Assembly: GCA_963924555.1 (NCBI GenBank)
Contig: OZ004592.1
Coordinates: 124,001 to 188,000 of the forward strand
Length of the DNA: 64,000 bases
Reading direction: 5' to 3'
DNA from: Crambe crambe
Taxonomy: Eukaryota; Porifera; Demospongiae; Poecilosclerida; Crambeidae
Shown here: positions 25,567 to 35,621 of the stretch, one piece after another
How the letters are laid out: every line of letters begins with the position of its first letter
Numbering within the stretch: position 1 is the first letter of the stretch
The notes under the pieces: model-generated
What the model was told of the DNA's origin: nothing
Seen by the model: only the letters and a program-made list of their open reading frames with translations
Database searches by the model: none
Program-made: the position numbers and the translations under genes

Positions 25567-27818
25567 ATGGCGCAGTCAGAGTGGAATATCAGCCCCATGG
25601 AACCTCTGTTCCAGTATCTGGCTGCTAAATCTGGATTTGTGGTGGACCAGGTGAGGATAATGTTGTCTATAGATAGTGACCTCACCTTTACATCTCTCCA
25701 GATTCGTTACATAGTGTTAATGTTGCTGAGTTTTCCAATGGCCATGGTGCTGCGTCATGCTCTCCACCCCAACCACACCTCTCAGTCAGTGCGACACATC
25801 TACTCACTCTCTGTGGGAGTTCTAATGGGCCTCGTCTGCTTCAACTTACAACAAATGCTCCTTCTCTTCTTCATCATTGCAGTCGCCTACCTCCTCCTTG
25901 TCTTCCTTCCTCCCACACATACACAGAGGTAGTTGAGCTAACCTTTTATTACCAACAATACGAATGTGATTTAATGGGTGGTGTAATGGTGTACTCTTTC
26001 AGGTATTCTATGGTTTGGGCTCTTAGCACTATGACTGCCACACATTTCTATCGTCTCTACACTGATTATGGTGGCTATACCTTGGACTTCAGTGGGTATG
26101 TATTGTTAGTGGTTCTTGGAAGTCAACCATTATGTGGACATTGCTTGTGCTCCATTGACATGCTTCTGGTTCTAAGAAATAACTCTTCTGTGTACAATAT
26201 ATGCAGGCCTTTGATGGTACTGGTGCAGAAGGTTACTCTTGTTGCATATGCTCTGCATGATGGTAAGTATGGTGTACTGTAGTGACAGGTATGATTGTCA
26301 CTCCATCAGGTAAGGCAGCTCTGCATGATGGTAAGTATGGTGTACTGTAGTGACAGGTATGATTGTCACTCCATCAGGTAAGGCAGCTCTGCATGATGGT
26401 AAGTATGGTGTACTGTAGTGACAGGTATGATTGTCACTCCATCAGGTAAGGCACGTCTACAGTCTGAACTAAACAGAGATCAGCAAAAACAGAAGATAGA
26501 ATCGTGTCCTGGTGTACTGGAGTATTTTAGTTACATGTTCAATTTCCATTCTTTCTTGGCTGGTCCTTCCTGCACCTTTCGTGAGTATCAGTCCTTCATA
26601 GACGGCTCCAACCTTCGCTGTCCCAAACCTGGCAGTGTAAGATTAACAATAGGCATTTCTTCAATAAATGTAATCTATAAATGTATTCATCTTTTATCCA
26701 TTGCAGACTGAGAAACATACCAGCGAACCATCCACACTTGTGAGTACCTTCTGTTTCTATAATGGTTGATGTTATTCTATCTGTGCAGTATCCGGTCTTG
26801 AGTAATATAGCCTTTTCTTTCCTCTCTGTATTTCTATTTGTCACTCTCAGTGGATATGTCAGTAGTGACACTGTATTAGGTATGAATGTCCCTAGTAAAT
26901 ATCATCACAATCCCCTGGCTTGTATTTCCGTATTACCATAGATCCTCAGCACTCACAGCCATTTCGACTTCTTCTCAATTATGTCAACAGCTTCAGAATT
27001 CGTACTCGCTACTACTTCATTTGGCTTCTTGCTGAGGGTATTAACAACTGTGCAGGTCTGGGTTTTTCAGGCTATGATGAGGAGGGGAAGGCCAAGTGGG
27101 ACCTCGTTTCAAATGTACAAGTCAGGAAGATAGAACTTGCTACTAATATACGACTGATAGCTAGCAGTTGGAATGCTATGACTGCTCTCTGGCTAAGGAG
27201 GTTTGGATTGTTTTGTTACCTAATACCTAGCCTTCTTTCCCTCTGTATAGGTGTGTGTATGAACGAACCACTCATTTCCCCACGATAGTCACCTTCTTTC
27301 TTTCGGCTTGGTGGCACGGCTTCTATCCAGGATACTATTTCTGCTTTCTTTTCTTTGGCGTAACAACTGAAGCTTCTCGAAAGGTGGCTTCTATCTCTTT
27401 GTTATTTGTAAATTCACCTAATTAACCCTCTCTTTCAGATGCGTCGTCTTTTTCGGCACCACTTTCAGGGGAACTCAACTCTGAAAGTGGTTTATGAAAT
27501 TCTGACGTGGTTGGTCACTCACATATTTCTGGACTTTGGAGCAGTGCCTTTAGATTTGATGTTTGCAAGCAGGTCCATCACCTATTGGAGGTATTGATTT
27601 AAACTCTACTCCTTCTGTGTCTGGTACTGACACCTTCCTCTCCTCTGTTGACCATCTGCAGGTATTATTACTTCATTCCAGCAATATTGGCATGTGTTGT
27701 GGCTTTATTCTTCCCCTCGGGCAAAAGTCAACGTTCAAGAGAATCCACCAATGATATCAAGACAGGAGGCTCTAGAGATAAAACCCAAACTGTCACTGCT
27801 TCCAAGAAAGAAGACTGA
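25567..27818 (+). CDS. MBOAT1/2-type lysophospholipid acyltransferase
   Basis: The start at 25567 opens MAQSEWNISPMEPLFQYLAA. Exons encode multiple hydrophobic membrane spans, FYRLYTDYGGYTLDFSGPLM, VLEYFSYMFNFHSFLAGPSC, YYFIWLLAEGINNCAGLGFS, the catalytic-site SSWNAMTALWL (Asn) and FFLSAWWHGFYPGYYFCF (His), and a basic tail ending KKED. This is the MBOAT1/MBOAT2 subfamily, ER-membrane enzymes that transfer acyl groups to lysophosphatidylserine or lysophosphatidylethanolamine and related lipids. Specific substrate cannot be read from sequence. The cytoplasmic-loop exon end LVAYALHDG is followed by a perfect tandem repeat that duplicates an intron and a 21-nt exon (26263-26445). The stop is at 27816-27818. 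Confidence 0.92.
26263..26445 (+). repeat. 68-bp tandem repeat = 47-bp intron + 21-nt microexon (MBOAT)
   Basis: Three identical 47-bp introns (26263-26309, 26331-26377, 26399-26445), each GTAAGT...CATCAG, alternate with two identical 21-nt segments (26310-26330, 26378-26398). Each segment would add KAALHDG in frame after the upstream exon and before KARLQSELNRD. Units are identical at nucleotide level. Exon use is predicted from splice signals. Confidence 0.88.
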
Positions 27819-27903
27819 ACTTCCATCTTTTGCATTGAATTTTGGTTTGGCTGAGAATTTTTCAAAGGTGGGGGCGTGGCTTATAAAGATCGGCGTTCAA
27901 TCT

Positions 27904-27970
27904 CTGGCGTTATCGACCCTTTACCTCCCTAACCACCAATAAAATGTAGGTAAAGGGTCGGCAACGCCAG
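27904..27970. repeat. 23-bp inverted repeat with AATAAA in its loop
   Basis: The arms at 27904-27926 and 27948-27970 are complementary at 21 of 23 positions (the left arm begins CTGGCGTTATCGACCCTTTA). The 21-nt loop holds AATAAA at 27938-27943. It lies 86 bp after the MBOAT stop codon and 84 bp before the GFOD start. It could present the MBOAT poly(A) signal in a hairpin or be a remnant of a small transposable element. Confidence 0.8.
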
Positions 27971-28054
27971 ACTATGGTATGTCAGCTGGTGTTTCATCGA
28001 AGCAGAACGGTGGGACTGTACGGAATCTTGGGGGCTAGACTTCTACAGTGATAA

Positions 28055-29335
28055 ATGAATGCGGCCATGTTGCCCAGGATAGGTATAGTGGGCCTTCCTG
28101 AACAAATCAACGTCCTGGTCCCCATCTTAAAGTCTGTTGACTTTCAAGTGACAGCCCTGTGGTGCAAGAACCCCGACACACGCAAGAAACTGGCCATCAT
28201 GTTTGACAGTAGTTTTGTACCTGGTGACTTCAGTAATCTACTGACACGTAAAGATGTGGATCTAGTTTATGTTGCCACGGAGCCAGGGAAGCAGGCAGAA
28301 GTCGCTGTAAAAGCACTCACTTCGGGTAAGCATTGTATCTGCCAGAAACCACCTACAATCAACCAATCAGAAGCCAAAAAGATGGTAGGTTTATCTCGCT
28401 ACTACGGCAAATTGCAGAGTCTCTTGGAGAGCCATTTGCGTTTCTTACCTGCCGTTTGCAAACTGAAGAGTTTATTGTCGGAGGGTTACTGTGGCAAGGT
28501 GCTGATGATGGAGGCACATGTGTTGATGGGCCCCCTTATATTTGATGAGGCTTATAGTTGGAGGTGTGAGCCCTCCATGGGAGGTGGTGCTTTGAATACG
28601 GTAGGAGCACACATCATTGACCTCATCACATTCCTGAGTAACCAGCATGCTTGCAAAGCCCATGCCACACTTAACACCTTTCGTCCTACCACTAGTACCA
28701 TCCACGGCTACAGAACTATTACGAGCGATGACTACTGCTGTTTTCAGTTGAAATGCTCTGATGGTCTCTCTGCTACTGTCATCTTAAACTCGCATGTCCC
28801 AGGGCAGTTCAATTTCCATTTCTCTGTGACAGGAACTCAAGGTCGCCTGGTGTTACGGGGATTAGACCTATTTGGAAGTCGTGGGGGTAGTGCAGGGGAG
28901 GAGGTTATCCTCAGACAAGAACAACCTGACTTGCGGGCATTTGATCTAAAGCTCAGCAGCAATTACCCCAGGAATTACATCATTCACTTTGTCTTGGGTC
29001 ACCATGAGATGTTCAAAGCCTTAAAAAAGACTTTCCTTGAAGGCCAGCAGAACAAGGCAAAGTTTTTGAGTAAGCCCATCGCTGGTTCTAGCAAAGTGCA
29101 GCACCATCAGCCACAGACCATTAGTTCTGCCACCTTTGAAGATGGCGTGTACATCAGGACGGTGCTGGATGCTCTCCATTCCTCCAATAAGGAAGGAAAG
29201 TGGCTAGATGTTCCTTATCAAATCCCTAAACTAGGATCATCCCAGGAACATTCAAATCCGTTCTGGACAACTTCTACACAATTGGCTGATGCTGAGAAGT
29301 CTTCCCCCAAATTTCAAAGACCTGTATATGTATGA
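28055..29335 (+). CDS. GFOD1/2-type glucose-fructose oxidoreductase domain protein
   Basis: A single uninterrupted exon gives 426 residues, or 422 if translation starts at the in-frame MLPRIGIVGLPEQ at 28067, where human GFOD proteins begin. It has an N-terminal Rossmann fold, DVDLVYVATEPGKQAEVAVK, GKHCICQKPPT, MGGGALNTVGAHIIDLITF, TSDDYCCFQLK and a C-terminal ATFEDGVYIRTVLDALHSSN. The family is the Gfo/Idh/MocA fold. The usual EKP catalytic lysine motif is QKP here (CICQKPP), and no substrate is established for animal GFOD proteins. The length equals that of the family. Being intronless among intron-rich neighbours, it may derive from a retrocopy or an ancient single-exon gene. Confidence 0.88.
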   Translation: MNAAMLPRIGIVGLPEQINVLVPILKSVDFQVTALWCKNPDTRKKLAIMFDSSFVPGDFSNLLTRKDVDLVYVATEPGKQAEVAVKALTSGKHCICQKPPTINQSEAKKMVGLSRYYGKLQSLLESHLRFLPAVCKLKSLLSEGYCGKVLMMEAHVLMGPLIFDEAYSWRCEPSMGGGALNTVGAHIIDLITFLSNQHACKAHATLNTFRPTTSTIHGYRTITSDDYCCFQLKCSDGLSATVILNSHVPGQFNFHFSVTGTQGRLVLRGLDLFGSRGGSAGEEVILRQEQPDLRAFDLKLSSNYPRNYIIHFVLGHHEMFKALKKTFLEGQQNKAKFLSKPIAGSSKVQHHQPQTISSATFEDGVYIRTVLDALHSSNKEGKWLDVPYQIPKLGSSQEHSNPFWTTSTQLADAEKSSPKFQRPVYV

Positions 29336-29664
29336 ATTTTTCTACTGTATTGTGGTTGTGGTAGATTGACAAGCCACAAATACAATTGCAAGTACACACA
29401 ACAGCATGGCACCCTATTATAGTCCATGCCCCTATTATTAGCTATATAGTAAAGAAAACACTCTTTCTGACAGCAGTTTCATTTTTCGTTGCTTACCATA
29501 CTTTATTCAGCATTCAAGATAGTCCCTATAACTATTAGCAGCATTAATTATTAAGGTTGCATAAGTTGCTTCCGGCTTCCTGTGATAATAAGGGAAGCTG
29601 GTATTCGTGCACAGGTGTAGGTATTTGACTTATTTATGTCGGACTCACAATCACTGCAGTTCAA
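29336..29664. other. Intergenic gap between GFOD and the KIAA0319L-like gene
   Basis: This 329-bp AT-rich stretch holds the 3' region of the GFOD gene and the upstream region of the PKD receptor gene. No ORF, RNA gene or repeat of note was seen. Confidence 0.5.
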
Positions 29665-32600
29665 ATGCGGCTCAAACTACACTCCTTTGTTGCTCTTCTC
29701 TTCTGCATTTCCTCGGGAGGTATGACCAGTCCAAGGACATAGCTAAAATAATCTAGCTCAATGGCCAGTCTATGAATGAACTTGAGCTAGCTAAGTTGAT
29801 ACTAGTTGTCATGAATATCATAATACGTTGCAGCTTTGAGCTCCAGCAGTTCTTTCCAAGACAACAGTAACAATGAGAAACATTTTAGTGGGGGACAGAC
29901 TAGTTCTTCCTCCAATCAACACCATCATAACCAGTTTTTGAACACTGTGTATGATGATTATGATTACAAGGAGCCAAATCATCACGGGTCGTGGCTAGCA
30001 TCTGAAGAGACTTCTGACAATGCACCACAGTCTCCACACTGGAAACCGAAGCCAGCAGAGAAAAAAGGATCAATGTCTAGGGAAGGGCATGTGAGCAACA
30101 ACCTCGAGGGACCAAAGGATCATGGAGAAATGTCCCATTGTAGGATTCTTAAAGTGAGCACAGCCACTATACCTCAAGGACAGACAGAGGAGGATATTTA
30201 TCCAATTATAATAAGTGATGGAGATATATTGAGTGAGTGTCCGAAGGAGTGTTGCAAGCTGGGCCCATCTCGCTGTCAATATGCATGGATCTTCAAGAAT
30301 AAATGCTTAGCTGTCAGCTGTTCCAAGAAAAAGGCAACGAACTGTCTCCCAAAACATGAATCTGGAATATCTGGCTCCATCTACATACACATGGCGTATA
30401 CCAGACATCCCACCAGCACCCACTCACCAGGTATCCATATCAGTTATCTTCTGGTATGTTTCCTTCATTTCACTTTCCAGCTCTGTTGCTTACTTATTTT
30501 TGATTTGGAAAACCATTTGTTGTTGCTCATTGTTCACTTTATGATGCACCTTCATCCCTCCTCCATCACTTAATTACCATGTCCCTTCCCTCATCACTCA
30601 GGAACTGGAAGCAGGCCCACCTCCTTCCTCACTGATAATCTCTTACTCACAACTACTCCTCCTCCTCAGTCTCACATTGTGACTCACACCACTCACCCTT
30701 CTACCAAAGTCACACTTCCCTTCACCAAAATTACACCTCCTCCTAATGTCACAGTTTCCTCCACCCACTCTCTCACAGTTCCCCCCACCGTGACCCCTCC
30801 TCCTTCTCCTCCAACAAGCTCCAAACCCAAGATCCCCACCACCAGTAGTAAGTCACCATCCATCCATTCAATTCCTGTTTGTTCACTTTACATTCAATCA
30901 TATTCAGAGTTCTCCATTTCTTTTGCTGGGAATTTGGAGATCACCCTCCCAGAGGATTCTACTCATATCTATTCCTCCACCTGGCCCACTCCAAAGTCCA
31001 ACCAGAAGTTTGTGTATCACTGGGAAAAGGTGAAGGGCCCTAATCATGGCTTTCTCAATGGTATCGATCACAAAGACCTGCTCATGTCAGAGGTAAGAGT
31101 CAGCAGATAGTGAGGCATTCTGTGAAGTTATCTCTCTTTGAAGTTGGAGGCTGGTGTGTATGTCTTAAAGCTGAGTGTGAGGAATCAGTTGGGTCCCAAG
31201 TTAGGGGAGGCAACTGTTAACGTCACTGTCCACCCACCTGTCCAAGTAGAGAGTCCTCCTACCCCTGTCATTAATCCACCTGATCGCACAGTAAGTCCCT
31301 ACCCCAGTCATTTCACACTACTCCTGTCATTATCCCTCTGATCACAGTAACCCCCTGATAACAGTACCCCTGTCATTAACCCCCCCTGGTTACACTACCC
31401 CTGTCATTAATCTCCCTGATCACACAGCGAGTCTGAGTGCAGTATCTCAGTCCGAATTTATCGTTATAGGTTGTGTTGCCGCGTAATTCTGCTTTGTTTG
31501 ATGCTTCTGGTAGCCATGACTATCTTGGTTCTAATGAGCACCTGGTTTACCACTGGGAGGAAGTGGAAGGGCCAGTGGATTCCACTCTTACCTCCTCCTC
31601 ACCAATCCTCCATTTAACAAACCTCAAGCAAGGAAATTACAGATTCAAGTAAGTGAGAAGAAGTCCACAAGTCTTCCTACATTATTAAGGACAGTGCCTG
31701 TAGGATACTAGGGTCACCACTTGGTTCCTGGAATATTCATCACTAGCTTCATTAGGCTCCTATGACAGGTTTTCTCCCATTAACTTAATTGAATGAAGCC
31801 TGCCTGTGGTGGATCACCTAACATACCCCCCAAGGGTTTTAATTTGGGCTTTGATCTGCTGCAGATTAACAGTGACTGATAGCAATGGGTTGAGTGCAGT
31901 GGCTCATGCCTCTCTCTTGGTGAAACCGGAGCCCTACTATCCTCCACAAGCCCTGGCTGGCAAGGACCTCCTCATCAAACTTCCCAATGATAAGGGCACA
32001 TTGGATGGCAGTGAAAGCACTGCATTCAAGGTAACACTTTCCAAGGATTGATTGTATAGGTAGTGAGTGTATGTCATGATATCCCATGAACAGTTGATTT
32101 AACGAGTATGTGAACTTTCACAAGTAAAGTCACATATAGAGTATACACTGACACATAATTATTATTATGCTTTTGCAGGGCAAGTTGAAGTACAGCTGGG
32201 TGATGTTAACAGGACCTGGTTCTCTGGATATGAAAGGGACAGATAGTCCTCGCCTTCATCTCTTTCACATTAGCTCTGTGGGTGACTACCTCTTTCAGTT
32301 GACAGTGACTGATTCCCAGGGGCAGTCCAGTTCTGCTAATGTGTCTGTGGTAGTTATCCCTGAACATAATCTCCCTCCTGTGGCAAATGCCGGGGCTGAC
32401 CAGGTGGTCTCCTATCCACACACCACTGCTCACCTCACAGGCAATGCTAGTACTGATGACTTCAAAATTGACACCTGGAGATGGACACAGCTCAGGTGAG
32501 AGGTTGTGTGCTTAGTGATTAATGCTCTCGTTTTGCTACAATATTATTCCTACTCTCTCTCTCTCCAGTGGTCCTCAGGATATCAAGCTCAGTGGAGTCA

Positions 32601-34332
32601 ACTCATCTTTTCTGAAGGTGGAAGGACTGCATATTGATGAGGCAGTGGGTTCTCCGACTCATTACCAGTTTGAGTTGTGTGTGTGGGACTATCACAACCT
32701 TACTGACACTTCTAATGTCACCATCAGTTACACAAAAAGTGCGTGTGGGCATAACCACTTCACCAAACTAGAATGATATGCTGTTTCTGCTCACACAGAC
32801 CCTCGAGTCCTGCCTCGTGTATCTGCCGGTCTGGATGTGAACATTAGCCTGCCTCAGAGCACTGTCATTCTCAATGGTTCAAGTAGTTATGATGACTTTG
32901 GCATCTCTTCCTACCAGTGGATGCGATCAGAGAACAGTCCTGCTGCTGGGGTGAGTTGATGAGTCCCATATCACTACCGGTGAATCAATAGTATTCTCTT
33001 AGATTGTGATGGAGGGCTCAGATAAGACAGCCATTCTCATGCTTTCTGGACTTGTGGAGGGAACTTATAACTTCACTCTGACTGTCACTAACAAAGAGGA
33101 TGTGGCAGCTTCCAGCAACGTCAGTGTCACAGTGCTCCCTCACCCAATGCAGGACTTTGTACTCCAGGTCTACTTAGATGCTGATGTTTCCTCCTTCACT
33201 CTGGCTAACCAGGTAATACACATCATGGCATGTTCATGACTGTGGGGGTGCATTATCAAACTAATTATAATCTGCAGGAGTTGTTTATTTTGATTTTATT
33301 TATATGTTTCATAATAATGTACTTACATTTTCAGTTGATGGTTACTGTGATTAGTGGCGATTCTTATTACAGAAACATTTGCAGCGTGTGTTGGGTCTGA
33401 TCTTGGATGACATTGACATGGACTATGAGACTCGAGTAGTGGAAGTACGTCCATTTGGGCCACATGTGCTTGTTGAGTTCTATGCAGTCCAGAAAGATGA
33501 CCACACCCCTGTGAATGCTCTGCAAGCCTATCAGAAATTGACTAAAATGGGACAAGATTACTACTACCCAAACTCCAACTTTCACTTTGTCAAGATTAAC
33601 ATGAAAGGTATTTGATTCACTCTCCGTGTTGTATATAACTATTCCTTTCTATTTCGATAGTATGCCAGCTGCCATGTTCTGGTCACGGATCATGTGACAA
33701 GAAGACTCACAAGTGCAAGTGTGTACGATTCTGGATGGAAAATCCCATTAAGGCATATTTCGGAAAGAAGGAGACCAATTGCGGTGAGATCCTTTACTAA
33801 CCTTCTCAAGCTCTGGATTATGGAGCCGTGGTTATCCGTGCTGCAGATTGGAGTATCTTCTATGTAGTTCTTGCTGTGGTGTTATGTGTAGCAGTACTGC
33901 TCTTTCTCACCTGGCTGGCCTGCTGCTGTTGCATGAGAAAGTAAATTTTCCTAACTCTATTCATTTTCTGTTAAGTGATCCCTTTATTTCAGGCGACGGA
34001 TAGCTCGTACCAAAAGGAGAGTCCGTTATGCCATCTTGGATCATAATAGAGATGACGAAGAGGGGCAAATGATGTTACCAAGGGATGGCTTTGGCTATCA
34101 GCAGACGAGCCTCATGGTTAGCGAGTCAGAGACAGAAGAAGAGATTCTGTTTGAGTCCTCTCAGAAGGAGAATGGGAGTGGAAGTAGATCTAGTACTAGG
34201 AATGGGACAGTGCCACTGAATGTGCAAGTGAGAAGCAACAGAGGGAATAGGTTGCCCAATGGCAGTGTCACCAGCACAACAAATCAACAAACAGGAGGAG
34301 AGGACAGAGCTTCCATTGCATCTAACACTTAA
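29665..34332 (+). CDS. KIAA0319L: KIAA0319L-like PKD-domain transmembrane receptor
   Basis: The start at 29665 opens with signal peptide MRLKLHSFVALLFCISSG. A cysteine-rich MANSC-like segment (SECPKECCKLGPSRCQYAWI) is followed by a Ser/Thr/Pro-rich stalk and about five PKD domains (for example LTVTDSQGQSSSANVSVV and VANAGADQV). Then come an EGF-like cluster (CQLPCSGHGSCDKKTHKCKC, FWMENPIKAYFGKKETNCDW), one membrane span after WSIFYVVLAVVLCVA, and a tail with CCCMRKRRIARTKRRVRYAI and SLMVSESETEEE. The WMEN...NCEWS...F juxtamembrane block and SLMVSESE tail motif are specific to KIAA0319/KIAA0319L. Human KIAA0319L cycles between plasma membrane and Golgi. About a dozen exons are present; one intron carries copies of its own splice donor region. 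Confidence 0.92.
31290..31432 (+). repeat. Degenerate tandem copies of an exon end and donor in a KIAA0319L-like intron
   Basis: The exon 3' end (CCTGTCATTAATCCACCTGA, then TCGCACA) and its donor GTAAGT are followed in the intron by at least three imperfect copies of the same CTGTCATTA...CTGATCACA block. One copy is followed by GTAAC and one by GCGAGT. The unit is about 35-40 bp and decayed. Confidence 0.7.
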
Positions 34333-34530
34333 TGATAGCTCTACTTCATAATACACCACTCTTAATCTTCCAGTCCCCCATCAAAGTCTTTTTCATTGCC
34401 TAAGTCAACAACTGGTATCTAATACATGTAACATTTCATCTCTCAACACTCGCTCACACTTAAACTTCTTTTTTATTATCAATAATCAGTAATTGTAAAT
34501 GAATACCTTAGCTTTAGCTATCAATTAAGA

Positions 34531-35601
34531 ATGCTGAGACCAAAAGTGTGTGGTTCTACGTGTAGACTTTTACGTGGGCATAGTAGGAGGACTACGGCCT
34601 GTTTCTTCTCTGCTGGCTCCAGCAGTGGTACTGGTGGTGGTGAAGAAGTGGAGGTAGAGACTAGGGGCTCTGTGAGAGTGATAGGTCTCAATAGACCTCA
34701 GGCCTCCAATGCTGTCAACCAGCACACAGCTGCACAGCTCTTACATGCCTTCAAGGAGTTTGACCAGGACACAAGTGTGCATGCAGCTGTCTTGCATGGT
34801 GTGGGGAAGAACTTCTGTGCTGGCTATGACCTAAAGGAGCTGACCGCTTCTGAAGGACATCTTCAGCCATGTGAGAAAGTGGACGAAAATCCTGCTCCAA
34901 TGGTCAGTATTGAGAATGTGGTTTTCATGGGTCCAGTTCATCAATATACGCAGGGTCCAACACATATGATATTATCAAAGCCTGTAGTGGGAGCTATAAG
35001 TGGGTATGCAGTGGCTGGAGGGTTGGAGTTGGCACTGTTTTGTGATCTGCGAGTGGTGGAAGAGGATGCTATCATGGGTGTGTTCTGCAGGAGATTCGGT
35101 GAGGGAGATAAATTCTATATAATGCCCACTGTGGTTACTTGACCCAAAATTTAGGTGTACCATTGGTTGATGGTGGTACAGTCAGACTGCCTGCCCTCAT
35201 AGGATTATCTCGAGCACTTGACCTGATCCTCACTGGACGACCAGTGGAAGCTCATGAAGCATTTAATATTGGCATGTACAACATGCACATGTATATCCCA
35301 GAATGACAGTTCTGTACTTCATTCAGGTCTTGCCAACAGAGTTGTTCCAAAGGGACAGTCTCTTGAAGAAGCAATAGCACTGGCAGAGCAGTTGAGCAAC
35401 TTCCCCCAGCAATGCCTGAGGACAGATAGGAACTCGGCACTTAGGTCAGCACTGGATGGTAACATCAAACAGTTGCTGGCTCAGGAGTACAGCAATGGAA
35501 TGGAAGTGATAGTGAAAGGGGAGGCCACCACTGGAGCTAGAAAGTTTGTTGAAGGTGATGGTCGACATGGAGACTTCCACATTCAAAAAGAAAATCAATA
35601 A
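34531..35601 (+). CDS. Enoyl-CoA hydratase/isomerase (crotonase) family protein, probably mitochondrial
   Basis: Three exons give MLRPKVCGSTCRLLRGHSRR (a basic, Arg-rich presequence suggesting a mitochondrial targeting peptide), RVIGLNRPQASNAVN, the oxyanion-hole block HGVGKNFCAGYDLKEL, KPVVGAISGYAVAGGLELAL, then FGVPLVDGGTVRLPALIGLS and LTGRPVEAHEAFNIGLANRV. These are crotonase-fold signatures. At the position of the second catalytic Glu of classical hydratases the sequence reads VPLVDGGT, so the exact reaction is open. The second intron (35272-35326) appears to use a GC donor. The last bases of the gene, including AATAAA at 35597-35602, overlap the 3' end of convergent RPLP0; the stops are 20 bp apart. 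Confidence 0.85.
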
Positions 35602-35621
35602 AATTATTATCTTTCATCTTT

